Shown: positions 44,184 through 52,848 of the stretch, piece after piece
How the letters are laid out: each line of letters starts with the position of its first letter
Numbering within the stretch: the first letter of the stretch is position 1
NCBI RefSeq assembly: GCF_000368865.1
Contig: NZ_KB849725.1
Location: forward strand, 428,082 to 492,081
DNA length: 64,000 bases
Reading direction: 5' to 3'
Origin: Acinetobacter bouvetii DSM 14964 = CIP 107468
GTDB taxonomy: Bacteria > Pseudomonadota > Gammaproteobacteria > Pseudomonadales > Moraxellaceae
Made by a program: the position numbers and the translations under genes
The notes under the pieces: model-generated
Seen by the model: only the letters and a program-made list of their open reading frames with translations
The model's database searches: none
Told to the model about the DNA's origin: nothing

Positions 44184-44211
44184 AAAAAAGCCCTGAAACT
44201 CAGGGCTTTTT
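44184..44211 (-). terminator. intrinsic terminator after tatC
   Basis: GCCCTGA / TCAGGGC with a 3-base loop and a U run on the minus strand, separating tatABC from phoX. Confidence 0.95.
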
Positions 44212-44227
44212 GAAAGCGGATGTATTT

Positions 44228-45010
44228 TTAAGCAGCTCTGTCTTCCGTTTTAGATTTGCGCTTTTCCAGCAGCTTGCCAAGCAGCAGGCCGACTTCAAAC
44301 AGCATCCACATCGGCACAGCCAGCATGATCATCGAAAGCGCATCGGGCGGCGTAGCAAACATGGCGACAAAGAAACATCCCACCACAATAAAGCGCCGTT
44401 TTTCCACCAGGCTTTGTGTGCTGACCGCGCCGATTAAAATCAGCACCAGCGTAATGATGGGGATTTCAAACGTTAAGCCAAACACCAAAAACAGCTTGAG
44501 GCAGAAACTGAGATAGCTGTTTATGTCGGTCATCGGCGCAACGGTTTCAGGCGAGACACTGATAAAGAAATGCAAAATTGCCGGCAGGGTAATAAAGTAG
44601 GCAAAGGCGATGCCGAGATAAAACAGCGCGATGCTGCCCGCCAATAACGGAATGGCTAAAAAACGCTCTTTTTCATACAGCGCAGGCCGTATAAAAGACC
44701 ACAGCTGATAAATAATAAAGGGCATCGCCAGCATCAAGGCGACAAATAAATTCAGTTTAAATGGCGCCATAAAGGTGGCGGTGACATCCGTTGCAATCAT
44801 GGATGATGTTGCAGGCAGCTGCTGCCTAAGCGGGTCTGACAGCAATTGATAGGTATAATTGCGGAACGGCAGCAGGCAGAAAAACAGCGCAATGGTCACG
44901 CCGACAATTTTAAAAAGGTATTGGCGCAGCACGATCAGATGCTGCATGACGGGCATTTGCTCCAGCTGTTCAGCTTCTGTTTTGACAGAAACGGCAGGCA
45001 GTTCATTCAT
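44228..45010 (-). CDS. tatC: Tat translocase subunit TatC
   Basis: TatC is the multi-spanning receptor for twin-arginine signals. The 260-residue protein has six transmembrane segments and conserved elements such as HLIVLRQYLFKIVG and LVFGLTFEIPIITLVLI. The start overlaps the tatB stop by 4 bases (ATGA). Confidence 0.97.
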   Translation of the reverse strand: MNELPAVSVKTEAEQLEQMPVMQHLIVLRQYLFKIVGVTIALFFCLLPFRNYTYQLLSDPLRQQLPATSSMIATDVTATFMAPFKLNLFVALMLAMPFIIYQLWSFIRPALYEKERFLAIPLLAGSIALFYLGIAFAYFITLPAILHFFISVSPETVAPMTDINSYLSFCLKLFLVFGLTFEIPIITLVLILIGAVSTQSLVEKRRFIVVGCFFVAMFATPPDALSMIMLAVPMWMLFEVGLLLGKLLEKRKSKTEDRAA

Positions 45011-45441
45011 ACAGCAATCTTCAATTTAACAGGGGAAAGTTGAGACTCCTGCATATTCAGCAAATGGGGGAGGTTTTGCTGAATATGGCTGCAGGAATAG
45101 GGAAAAAGCGCAGGTGCGCCTAAAGGCTGATAATGACTGTGCGATGCAGCGCTGAATGTCTGCTGCGCTGGCTCGGAGGGCGGGCTGCGCAAGGCATCAA
45201 TTTGCTGCTGCATGCGCCGTTCCAGTTCGGTCATGCGTTCAATTTCTTTTTGTACTTCTGCTCGAAACTCAGATAAGCGCAGTTCACGGTCCACTTCATT
45301 TTGAACACTGCTGATCAGGCGCTTAAATTTGCCATACCACTTGGCTGCAAACCGCGCGCCTTCGGGCAGTTTTTCTGGGCCAAGCACCAGCAGGGCGATA
45401 ATGGCAAAGCACAGCAGTTCAGTCATTCCAATGTTCAGCAT
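45007..45441 (-). CDS. tatB: Tat translocase subunit TatB
   Basis: TatB forms the substrate-binding complex with TatC. One N-terminal helix (ELLCFAIIALLVLGPEKLP) has the hinge Gly-Pro and Glu8, followed by a long amphipathic/coiled segment to about residue 90 and a variable tail to 144. Spacing to tatA is 16 bases. Confidence 0.93.
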   Translation of the reverse strand: MLNIGMTELLCFAIIALLVLGPEKLPEGARFAAKWYGKFKRLISSVQNEVDRELRLSEFRAEVQKEIERMTELERRMQQQIDALRSPPSEPAQQTFSAASHSHYQPLGAPALFPYSCSHIQQNLPHLLNMQESQLSPVKLKIAV

Positions 45442-45457
45442 GAATCAGCACTCACAT

Positions 45458-45676
45458 TTAGCTTTTAACGGAGCTTTCAGCGCTTTTGACTTGGGCATCA
45501 ATGGTGCGCGGTTCTTTTAAGGCCGCTTGTTCAGCGTCTTCATCACGCACCGATTTCTTAAAGTCTTTGACTGCGCCGCCCACATCTTTGCCCAGGTTTT
45601 TTAATTTGGATGTGCCAAACAATAAAATCACCACAATTGCAAAAATCAGCACATGCCAAATCGATAGTCCTGCCAT
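45458..45676 (-). CDS. tatA: Tat translocase subunit TatA
   Basis: TatA oligomers form the translocation site. The 72-residue protein has the membrane helix ([19 protein letters not shown]) and the FGTSKL hinge, with an amphipathic helix and charged tail. It heads the tatABC operon. Confidence 0.97.
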   Translation of the reverse strand: MAGLSIWHVLIFAIVVILLFGTSKLKNLGKDVGGAVKDFKKSVRDEDAEQAALKEPRTIDAQVKSAESSVKS

Positions 45677-45859
45677 GAGATCTTCCTCTATTTATTTTTA
45701 GATGATTTCAACAGCTCTGAGTGACACGCATGTGACATTTATGTTGCAGTTTTAAGACAACTGCCTTTGTCCAAGGAAGTAAAGCGTTCTTGGCTTGCCC
45801 GCACTAAGGGGAGAGTGTGTTAGCATCTAGCTTTTCTGCCCAATGCAATTGCGATAGCC

Positions 45860-46738
45860 ATGGCGCTGATACTCCCGCTTATTTCTTTTCTTATCGGTTT
45901 TTTTGGTGCCGAGGCGCTGAAGCCATGCAGATCCTTTTTGGCCTCTTTGCTGGCGCGGCTGCTGATTCCTGCCGTGATTGTTTACAACATGGTGTTTTAT
46001 CAGCAGGGCAGTTTATGGCTGATCGGCTTCAGTTTCGCCGCCTCGCTGATTTTCTACAGCCTGTTCTACTGCTTCAGTAAAGACAAGCTCCGTGCATTGT
46101 GCTTCAGCTATTTAAATGGCGCTTGGCTGGGTTTTCCCTTTGCTTTGGCGGTGTTTGGCCCCAAAGCCAGCGCGACCATTGTTGCGCTGTATATCGGCGG
46201 CTCACTTTTTGGCAATATTTGCGCCGTAATGGCGGTCAGCACGGCGAAACAGGATGTCCGTTTCATTATCAAAAATGTGCTGCTGTCGCCGCCAGTGATT
46301 GCTTTGAGCCTAGCCGCTGTTTTATCAATGTGGGATTTCAGCGCTTTTGAACATCACCCTGCCGTACAGTGGGCCTATGCCTTGAATAAAGTGCTGGTGA
46401 CTTTTTCAGGCATGTGCGTCTTGGGCATGTGGCTGAGCAAAGTGCGCATTGGCTGGCAGGATTTAAGGCGCAGCTTGATGCTGATTTGCAGCCGCATGCT
46501 GCTGGCGGCAGGATTATGTGTGGGGGCGTATGTGCTGCTGCCGATTCCGCATGTGCAGCTGACGTATGCAGTGATTTTTATGTTTTTCTGCCTGCCGCCT
46601 GCAGCCAATATTGTGGCGCTGGAAACGCATTATCAAGGTACGGGGCATTCGGCCAAATATATCGCTTCGGGGACCATTGCCAGCGCCATGATTATTTCAA
46701 TCTATGGCTTGTTACTGCATTTTTTTATGCAGTTTTAA
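45860..46738 (+). CDS. AEC-family permease (auxin efflux carrier-like)
   Basis: The 292-residue protein has about nine or ten hydrophobic segments and the AEC profile (GFFGAEAL, RLLIPAVIVYNMVF, PPAANIVALETHY at the C-terminal half). Bacterial members export or import malonate, malate or other carboxylates. Substrate unknown. It is divergent from tatA. Confidence 0.8.
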   Translation: MALILPLISFLIGFFGAEALKPCRSFLASLLARLLIPAVIVYNMVFYQQGSLWLIGFSFAASLIFYSLFYCFSKDKLRALCFSYLNGAWLGFPFALAVFGPKASATIVALYIGGSLFGNICAVMAVSTAKQDVRFIIKNVLLSPPVIALSLAAVLSMWDFSAFEHHPAVQWAYALNKVLVTFSGMCVLGMWLSKVRIGWQDLRRSLMLICSRMLLAAGLCVGAYVLLPIPHVQLTYAVIFMFFCLPPAANIVALETHYQGTGHSAKYIASGTIASAMIISIYGLLLHFFMQF

Positions 46739-46789
46739 CTGCCCAGCGCTATCAAAATCACGATTAGCAAAGCCAGTGTTACGGCGCAG

Positions 46790-47089
46790 TTAGTCGAAGC
46801 TGAGCTCTTTGCGGATCTGCCAATCGCGGAATAAGGCATAACAGATTGCGATACCAATGATGCCCGGGAAACCCATTTGACCTTGCAAAAGGCTGGCAAG
46901 CAGCATCAAGATCATTAATATGAATAAAACCCGATAGGTTGTGCGAAAGCCAGATGTTAAGGGGAAGGTCATTTTTTCTTGGCATGAAGGACAGCTGATT
47001 TTTTGAAACCCTAAGAAGGATCGAGTCGGTGTTTCTGTAAATGTATGCTGACATTCGGGGCAAGTGACTCTGAGCGGGGACAGCGCCAT
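46790..47089 (-). CDS. zinc-ribbon membrane protein, unknown function
   Basis: From MALSPLRVTCPEC (GAGA upstream), the 99-residue protein has a four-cysteine zinc ribbon (CPEC...CPSC, residues 9-36). Two transmembrane segments follow (VLFILMILMLLASLLQ and FPGIIGIAICYALF). No named family. Confidence 0.6.
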   Translation of the reverse strand: MALSPLRVTCPECQHTFTETPTRSFLGFQKISCPSCQEKMTFPLTSGFRTTYRVLFILMILMLLASLLQGQMGFPGIIGIAICYALFRDWQIRKELSFD

Positions 47090-47133
47090 ATCATTCTCTT
47101 TTTTATTATTAAAGTAATTAGATTTAAGTGGTG

Positions 47134-47165
47134 AGGAGGTAATCACTAAAAATATATTACCTCCT
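47134..47165. other. inverted repeat carrying a perfect Shine-Dalgarno-like arm
   Basis: AGGAGGTAAT-N12-ATTACCTCCT between rdgB and the zinc-ribbon gene. It has a 10-bp stem but no U run, so it is not a standard terminator. The AGGAGGT arm is a perfect anti-anti-SD sequence in either orientation of the loop. Confidence 0.7.
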
Positions 47166-47172
47166 GCAACGC

Positions 47173-47796
47173 TTATTTCAAGCTGTCTTTAAACAGTTTC
47201 ATCGCCTGGCCGCGGTGGCTGATTTTGTTTTTTTCTTCTTTAGACAATTCCGCGCTAGAGACATTGAGTTCCGGCAGCCAGAACAGCGGGTCATAGCCAA
47301 AACCATTCTCGCCGAGAGCTTGTTCCAAAATTTCGCCTTGCCAAATGCCTTGGAAAATTTGCGGCAGCGGGTCTTCAGCATGCTGCACCAAAGCGAGTAC
47401 GCAAACAAACATGCCTTCAATGGCTTCACCGTTTTTACGCAGCGGTTTCAGCTTGTGCAGCAGTTTTTCATTGTTGGCCGCATCATTGCCGTGTTCGCCT
47501 GCAAAGCGTGCAGAATAAATGCCTGGCGCGCCGCCTAATACAGGCACGCAAATGCCGGAGTCATCGGCAATCGCAGGCTTGCCGGAAATTTTAGAGGCAT
47601 GGCGGGCTTTAATAATGGCATTTTCTACAAAGCTGAGGCCGTCTTCAATCGCGTCTTCAATATTCAGTTTGCCTTGAGGAATCACTTCAACAGGAAGCTT
47701 CAGTTCTGCAAACATTTTTTCAAATTCGGCAATTTTGCCTTTGTTGTTGCTGGCAAGAACGAGGGTGCCTTGGGATAGCCAATCTGTTGAAGACAT
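47173..47796 (-). CDS. rdgB: RdgB/HAM1 non-canonical purine NTP pyrophosphatase
   Basis: RdgB removes dITP/XTP from the nucleotide pool. The 207-residue protein has SNNKGKIAEF, SFVENAIIKARHA and ADDSGICVPVLGGAPGIYSARFAG, all diagnostic. Length and start are normal. Confidence 0.96.
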   Translation of the reverse strand: MSSTDWLSQGTLVLASNNKGKIAEFEKMFAELKLPVEVIPQGKLNIEDAIEDGLSFVENAIIKARHASKISGKPAIADDSGICVPVLGGAPGIYSARFAGEHGNDAANNEKLLHKLKPLRKNGEAIEGMFVCVLALVQHAEDPLPQIFQGIWQGEILEQALGENGFGYDPLFWLPELNVSSAELSKEEKNKISHRGQAMKLFKDSLK

Positions 47797-47921
47797 TGTA
47801 TTGTGCCTATGCTTGGTAAAAGAATGCTGTATTTTAACTTATTTTTGATTGGGCGGATGCGCTTAATCTGCAAGGCCGCTGCGCGTAATCTGAAAAATAA
47901 TCCGGGAACTTGAAAAGAAGA

Positions 47922-48368
47922 ATGCCTAAAATGATCCGTCATGCCAAGATTGAAGATGCCGCTGCCATAGCCCTGCTGATTGAGCCCTATATTGATGACT
48001 TTGCCGTTAATCAATCGGGGCGGGAGAAATTGAATCAGGAGGCAATAGAAACGCTGCTGCACACTGAATGCATCCATTATTATGTCTATACGCAGCATCA
48101 GCAAATCTGTGCGGTGATCGCTTATAAAGAATCAGGCCATCTCATTCACTTTTTTACTGCGCGCCCTATGCAGAAACAGGGCATCGGCAGAAAATTGTGG
48201 AATTTTATTGAAGCGGAGCTTCATCAGAGTGGAACATCCTGCATCACTGTCAATTCCAGCTGCTCTGCCCAGCCCGTGTATGAAAAATTAGGCTTTCACA
48301 GCGTTTCAGCAGTCATTGAGGCGAACGGTTTGCGTTTCATTCAAATGCGGAAAGCTCTCACTGCGTAG
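47922..48368 (+). CDS. GNAT N-acetyltransferase
   Basis: The 148-residue protein starts MPKMIRHAKIEDAAAIALLI, the typical GNAT motif C/D entry. It has the acetyl-CoA-binding RPMQKQGIGRKLWNFIE (Q/R-x-x-G-x-G/A) at about residue 89. Substrate unknown. The start at 47922 has AGAAG upstream; 47931 is an alternative. Confidence 0.85.
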   Translation: MPKMIRHAKIEDAAAIALLIEPYIDDFAVNQSGREKLNQEAIETLLHTECIHYYVYTQHQQICAVIAYKESGHLIHFFTARPMQKQGIGRKLWNFIEAELHQSGTSCITVNSSCSAQPVYEKLGFHSVSAVIEANGLRFIQMRKALTA

Positions 48369-48400
48369 ATAAGCATGCAAAAGGCGCAATCACAGACAAT

Positions 48401-48425
48401 AAAAAAGCGCCCGAAGGCGCTTTTT
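48401..48425. terminator. bidirectional intrinsic terminator
   Basis: AGCGCC / GGCGCT with a CGAA tetraloop and A/T tails, between the converging GNAT and Sel1-repeat genes. Confidence 0.95.
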
Positions 48426-48439
48426 AGAATCAGGCAGAA

Positions 48440-49030
48440 TTACTGCGCTTGAATCCATTTGTCAGCACGGTCACGCGCCTGACGGATCTGGTCCTGCGTT
48501 AAGTTGGCGGCCAAAGCGGTTTTCTTGCCTTCAGACAAGCTAATCACTTTATTGTCCAGCATGCCGTCACGGGTAGACAGCTCATACCATTGGTAAGCGC
48601 CAACAAAGTTTTTCTTCTGCTCTTCCATCATCGCCAAATTGAAGCTGGCGCGGTTGTCGCCGCGGCTGGCCGCTTTTTCAAAGTATTGGCGGGCAAGCGT
48701 TTCGTCTTTTTTCGTACCCATGCCGTCTGCCAGCATGCGGCCAACGTTCAGCTGAGCGGCGGAAAGGCCTTGATCAGCTGCCGCTTTAAACCAAGCGAAG
48801 GCTTGACGTTCATCTTTAGCAACGTCTTTGCCGTATTGATATTTTGTGCCTAAATAGAATTGCGCGCCTGCTTGGCCTGCCTTAGCCGCTTTGGTCAGGC
48901 TGTTAATGTCCATCACAGAATACTGCGCAGCTTGGCTCGCAACAGATGGCGCTGGAGCAACATAGTCTGCATGGGCCTGAACACAAAACAGTCCAGCCAG
49001 CAATGTTGAACCTAATAATAATTTTTTCAT
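48440..49030 (-). CDS. Sel1-repeat periplasmic protein
   Basis: A signal peptide (residues 1-21, ending HADYVA region) is followed by tandem Sel1/TPR-like repeats (AGQAGAQFYLGTKYQYGKDV, DQGLSAAQLNVGRMLADGMG, SRGDNRASFNLAMMEEQKKN). A conserved tail ends the protein. It overlaps the metW stop by 4 bases (ATGA) and so is translationally coupled to metXW, which is unexpected for a periplasmic repeat protein. Confidence 0.8.
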   Translation of the reverse strand: MKKLLLGSTLLAGLFCVQAHADYVAPAPSVASQAAQYSVMDINSLTKAAKAGQAGAQFYLGTKYQYGKDVAKDERQAFAWFKAAADQGLSAAQLNVGRMLADGMGTKKDETLARQYFEKAASRGDNRASFNLAMMEEQKKNFVGAYQWYELSTRDGMLDNKVISLSEGKKTALAANLTQDQIRQARDRADKWIQAQ

Positions 49031-49620
49031 AAAGCGCTCACTCGATAAATTGCGACTTCACCAAACAGATTCGGGATATGTTTACTGAGTAAACTGCCTT
49101 GCTGATCCCCATTCACGGCAAGTCGGTTAATAATCCGGATATTATTCTCTGCGCACAGCGCTTCAAAATCACGGAATGTACATAAATGAATATTCGGGGT
49201 GTTATACCACATATAGGGCAAAGCTTCTGAAACAGGCATTTTTCCTTTTAACGCCAAGAAAGAGCGGGTCTTCCAATACGCGAAGTTCGGAAAAGTAATA
49301 ATCGCCTGTTTCCCCACACGCACCATGTCTCTTAATAAGACGTCAGGCGCATCTACAGCTTGCAAAGCTTGCGCCATCACTACATAGTCAAAAGACTGGT
49401 CGGCAAAACGGCTTAAACCTAAATTTAAGTCCTGCTGAATAATATTTAACCCGCGACTGATGGCAATTGCAATCTTTTCTTGATCAAGCTCTAAGCCGTA
49501 AGCGCGGATGTTATGCTTTTGGCTCATATGCGCCAGCAGTTCGCCGTCGCCGCAGCCCAAGTCTAAAACCTTAGAATCGGGCTTGATCCATTTCTCAGCC
49601 AGTTGATGATCGATACGCAT
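49027..49620 (-). CDS. metW: MetW, methionine biosynthesis partner of MetX
   Basis: The 197-residue SAM-dependent-methyltransferase-like protein (VLDLGCGDGELLAHM near residue 20) is found next to metX in many proteobacteria and needed for full homoserine acyltransfer activity. It overlaps metX by one base (TAATG). Confidence 0.95.
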   Translation of the reverse strand: MRIDHQLAEKWIKPDSKVLDLGCGDGELLAHMSQKHNIRAYGLELDQEKIAIAISRGLNIIQQDLNLGLSRFADQSFDYVVMAQALQAVDAPDVLLRDMVRVGKQAIITFPNFAYWKTRSFLALKGKMPVSEALPYMWYNTPNIHLCTFRDFEALCAENNIRIINRLAVNGDQQGSLLSKHIPNLFGEVAIYRVSAL

Positions 49621-50780
49621 TAAACAGCCTCCTTCGGTGTCGCTTTGAGGTGTTCTTCACCGCCTAAAAATGCACGTAAGGATTTGACATATAAAGGAAT
49701 AGGGAACAAGAATGAATCGTGGCCCTGTTCTGCGTTAATGTCTAAATAACTGACAGGCTTATGGCTGCTGATCAGGGCATCCACAATCTCCTGAGAGCGT
49801 TGCGGCGTGAAGCGCCAATCCGTCGTAAATGAAACGACTAAGAACTTGCATTTGGTATTGTCCATCGCTTTTTTCAATGACTGCTGATACTCGCGGGAGG
49901 GATCAAAATAGTCCAAAGCTTTGGTCATAATTAAATAAGTGTTGGCGTCAAAGTTGCGGCTGAACTGCTCGCCTTGATAGCGCAAATAGCTTTCGACCTG
50001 AAATTCGACATCAAAACCATACATGAATTTGCCCGATTTTAGGTCGCGGCCAAATTTCTGCTTCATGGCTTCTTCAGATAAGTACGTAATATGGCCGACC
50101 ATGCGCGCCAAAATCAGCCCGCGTTTGGGGTAGCTGTCATTTTCTAAATAGCGGCCGTTGTGAAAGTCCGGATCAGACAAAATGGACTGGCGCGCCACTT
50201 CGTTAAAGGCAATATTCTGCGCAGACAATTTTGGCGCGCTGGCGATAATCACGCATTTTTTTAAACGGTCAGGATAATCCACTGACCACTGCAGCGCCTG
50301 CATGCCGCCCAAAGAGCCGCCAATCACGGCATACCATTGCGCAATGCCCATCCGGTCGGACAGCATGGCTTGAGTTTTAACCCAATCCCGCACTGTGACC
50401 AATGGGAAATCTGGGCCATAAGGCCGGTTGTCATTTTCAGGGTTGGGAGAGGTTGGCCCCGTAGAACCGCTGCAGCCGCCAATATTATTCAGCGCAACGA
50501 CAAAGAATTTTGAGGTATCAATGGCTTTGCCTGGGCCAATGCAGGCATCCCACCAGCCCGGTTTTTTATCATCTTCTTGATGATAGCCCGCTGCGTGATG
50601 ATGGCCAGACAGCGCATGGCAAATCAAAATAGCATTCGACTTATCGGCATTCAGCTCGCCGTAAGTTTCCACCATCAGTTCAAAGCGCGGAAGAATCCGA
50701 TCGCATTCGAGCTCTAACGGCTCTTCAAAAGAAAACTTTTGCGGGGTAACTAAGCCCACTGAGTCAGCTGGAAAAGACAC
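49620..50780 (-). CDS. metX: homoserine O-acetyltransferase/succinyltransferase MetX
   Basis: MetX acylates homoserine, the first step to methionine. The alpha/beta-hydrolase protein has [13 protein letters not shown], the nucleophile elbow [12 protein letters not shown] (Ser near 160) and [13 protein letters not shown] with the catalytic His. I choose GTG 50780 ([11 protein letters not shown], 386 residues), with AAGG upstream. The frame could extend to 50819, but that start lies inside the hairpin at 50818-50843. Acetyl versus succinyl donor cannot be read here. Confidence 0.9.
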   Translation of the reverse strand: MSFPADSVGLVTPQKFSFEEPLELECDRILPRFELMVETYGELNADKSNAILICHALSGHHHAAGYHQEDDKKPGWWDACIGPGKAIDTSKFFVVALNNIGGCSGSTGPTSPNPENDNRPYGPDFPLVTVRDWVKTQAMLSDRMGIAQWYAVIGGSLGGMQALQWSVDYPDRLKKCVIIASAPKLSAQNIAFNEVARQSILSDPDFHNGRYLENDSYPKRGLILARMVGHITYLSEEAMKQKFGRDLKSGKFMYGFDVEFQVESYLRYQGEQFSRNFDANTYLIMTKALDYFDPSREYQQSLKKAMDNTKCKFLVVSFTTDWRFTPQRSQEIVDALISSHKPVSYLDINAEQGHDSFLFPIPLYVKSLRAFLGGEEHLKATPKEAV

Positions 50781-50817
50781 AGGAAATATTCGCCTTAAAT
50801 CTTTGGGATTAATAAAC

Positions 50818-50843
50818 AAAAGGATACCACTTGGGGTACCCTT
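50818..50843 (-). terminator. hairpin upstream of metX, probable leuA terminator
   Basis: AAAGGATACC / GGTACCCTTT (one G-U pair) with a 6-base loop. On the minus strand it ends in CTTTTG, a weak U tract. It lies between the leuA stop (50883) and the metX start, so it could end leuA or attenuate read-through. Confidence 0.55.
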
Positions 50844-50882
50844 TCTAAAGTTTTTTATCAGATAAGATTTGATCTGATTAAA

Positions 50883-52580
50883 TTAAACTGCCGCGGCCAT
50901 CACTTGTTCAGTGCTTAACACGCCTTGTTCAATTAAGCGGTTGGTGCTGGCAATAATCGCTTCAATCGATGAGGTGACAATGTTGTCATGCACGCCGGCG
51001 CCGAATGCCGATTTGCCTGTGCCTTTCACTTGAAGCTCAATCAAGGCCAAGGCTTTGGCATGCGCGCCAGAGCTGATGCTGCGCTCTTCATAATTCAAGA
51101 CATCAATCGGCAATTGCAAGGCGTTCAAGATGGCAGAAATCGGGCCATTGCCTTCACCGCGCAAGCGCTGAGTTTCACCGTTGATTTCCACATCAAGCTC
51201 AATTACCTGATTGCCGTTGTCATCTGACAATCTGTAGTTTTTCGCTGAGTAATGAGTATCTTTAGCCGCCACATAGGTATCTTTGAACAAGGTCCAAATT
51301 TGCTGCGCGGAAACTTCAACGCCTTCTTCATCCGCCACTTGCTGCACAATTTGCGAGAACTCAATTTGGATGCGGCGCGGCAACACCACGTTGTAGTTTG
51401 ATTCCAATAAGTAGGCGATGCCGCCTTTGCCAGACTGCGAGTTCACGCGAATCACTGCATCATAGTCGCGGCCCAAATCTTTCGGGTCGATCGGCAAGTA
51501 AGGCATATCCCAAATTTCTTGATCTTTTTGGAATTCAAAGCCTTTTTTAATGGCGTCCTGATGCGAACCGGAGAAAGCGGTGAAGACCAAGTCGCCTGCA
51601 TAAGGATGGCGCGGGTGTATCGGCAAGCCTGTGCATTCTTCAACAGTGGCAATGATTTCATTGATGTTGGAGAAGTCCAAGTTAGGCGCCACGCCTTGGG
51701 TGTACATGTTCAAGGCAATGGCTGCCACGTCCACGTTGCCGGTGCGTTCGCCGTTGCCGAAGACACAGCCTTCTACACGGTCTGCGCCAGCCATAATGGC
51801 CAATTCAGAGGCTGCAATGCCGCAGCCGCGGTCGTTATGGCAGTGCACTGAAATGATGACGCCATCACGGCGCTGAATGTTGCGGTGCATCCATTCAATC
51901 TGGTCGGCATAGATGTGCGGGCCAGAGACTTCAACGGTTGCAGGCAAGTTCAAAATGACTTTGTTGTCTGGCGAAGCTTCCCAAATTTCAGTCACTGCAT
52001 CGCAGACATCTTTAGCCACTTCCAATTCAGTGGCCGAGAAGCACTCCGGGCTGTACTGAAAAATGAATTCAGTTTCAGGCTGCTTGGCCGCATATTCTTT
52101 CACTTTTTGCGCGGCGTTGATGGCCAGCTGTTTCGCGCCGGCCACATCGACATTCAAGACTTTTTGGCGGAATGTCGGAGAATTCGAGTTATAGATATGC
52201 ACAATGGCGCGCTTAGCGCCCTGCAAAGATTCAAAAGTGCGCTGAATCAAATGATCGCGCGCCTGCACCAAGACTTCGATGTAGACGTCATCTGGAATGT
52301 GGCCGCCTTCAATCAATAAGCGGGTGAAATCAAAGTCGATTTGCGATGCGGAAGGGAAGCCGATTTCAATATGCTTAAAGCCGATTTTCACCAGCATTTG
52401 GAACATTTTGAATTTTTGCTCAATGTTCATCGGTTCAAAAATAGCTTGGTTGCCGTCACGAAGGTCGGTGCTCATCCAAATTGGCGCTTGATTGATTTCG
52501 TTATTTGGCCATTGGCGGTCAGGTAAGTCGACGCGCTGGTACATACGGCGGTATTTTTTGCTTGGATCAGCCAACATCAT
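50883..52580 (-). CDS. leuA: 2-isopropylmalate synthase
   Basis: LeuA condenses acetyl-CoA and 2-oxoisovalerate, the first committed step to leucine. The TIM-barrel domain begins APIWMSTDLRDGNQAI with the metal-binding Asp, followed by SVHCHNDRGCG. The C-terminal allosteric domain (about 440-565) is present. At 565 residues it is the long (LeuA2) type. AAGGAG precedes the start by 7 bases. Confidence 0.96.
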   Translation of the reverse strand: MMLADPSKKYRRMYQRVDLPDRQWPNNEINQAPIWMSTDLRDGNQAIFEPMNIEQKFKMFQMLVKIGFKHIEIGFPSASQIDFDFTRLLIEGGHIPDDVYIEVLVQARDHLIQRTFESLQGAKRAIVHIYNSNSPTFRQKVLNVDVAGAKQLAINAAQKVKEYAAKQPETEFIFQYSPECFSATELEVAKDVCDAVTEIWEASPDNKVILNLPATVEVSGPHIYADQIEWMHRNIQRRDGVIISVHCHNDRGCGIAASELAIMAGADRVEGCVFGNGERTGNVDVAAIALNMYTQGVAPNLDFSNINEIIATVEECTGLPIHPRHPYAGDLVFTAFSGSHQDAIKKGFEFQKDQEIWDMPYLPIDPKDLGRDYDAVIRVNSQSGKGGIAYLLESNYNVVLPRRIQIEFSQIVQQVADEEGVEVSAQQIWTLFKDTYVAAKDTHYSAKNYRLSDDNGNQVIELDVEINGETQRLRGEGNGPISAILNALQLPIDVLNYEERSISSGAHAKALALIELQVKGTGKSAFGAGVHDNIVTSSIEAIIASTNRLIEQGVLSTEQVMAAAV

Positions 52581-52848
52581 GAGGGAACTCCTTGTGCAGC
52601 ATCGATTGTGTCAGGTCGTGAAAACAGCAACGGCTACTAGTATAGATTGTGTCTATTGTATCCATTTACAAGTCTGAATTCGGAGGGCTTAGCCTAAAGC
52701 ATTAAAAAAACCTTTTGGGATTCTAGAGGCTTAGCTGTGCCGCAGCTCTTGCAAATCTATAACTAAATCTTAAGGCACTTATTCCGGAAATAATTTCCTA
52801 TTTTTGCGCTATAAGGATAAATGAAGAAAAAATTTTCCTGTGATTTGG

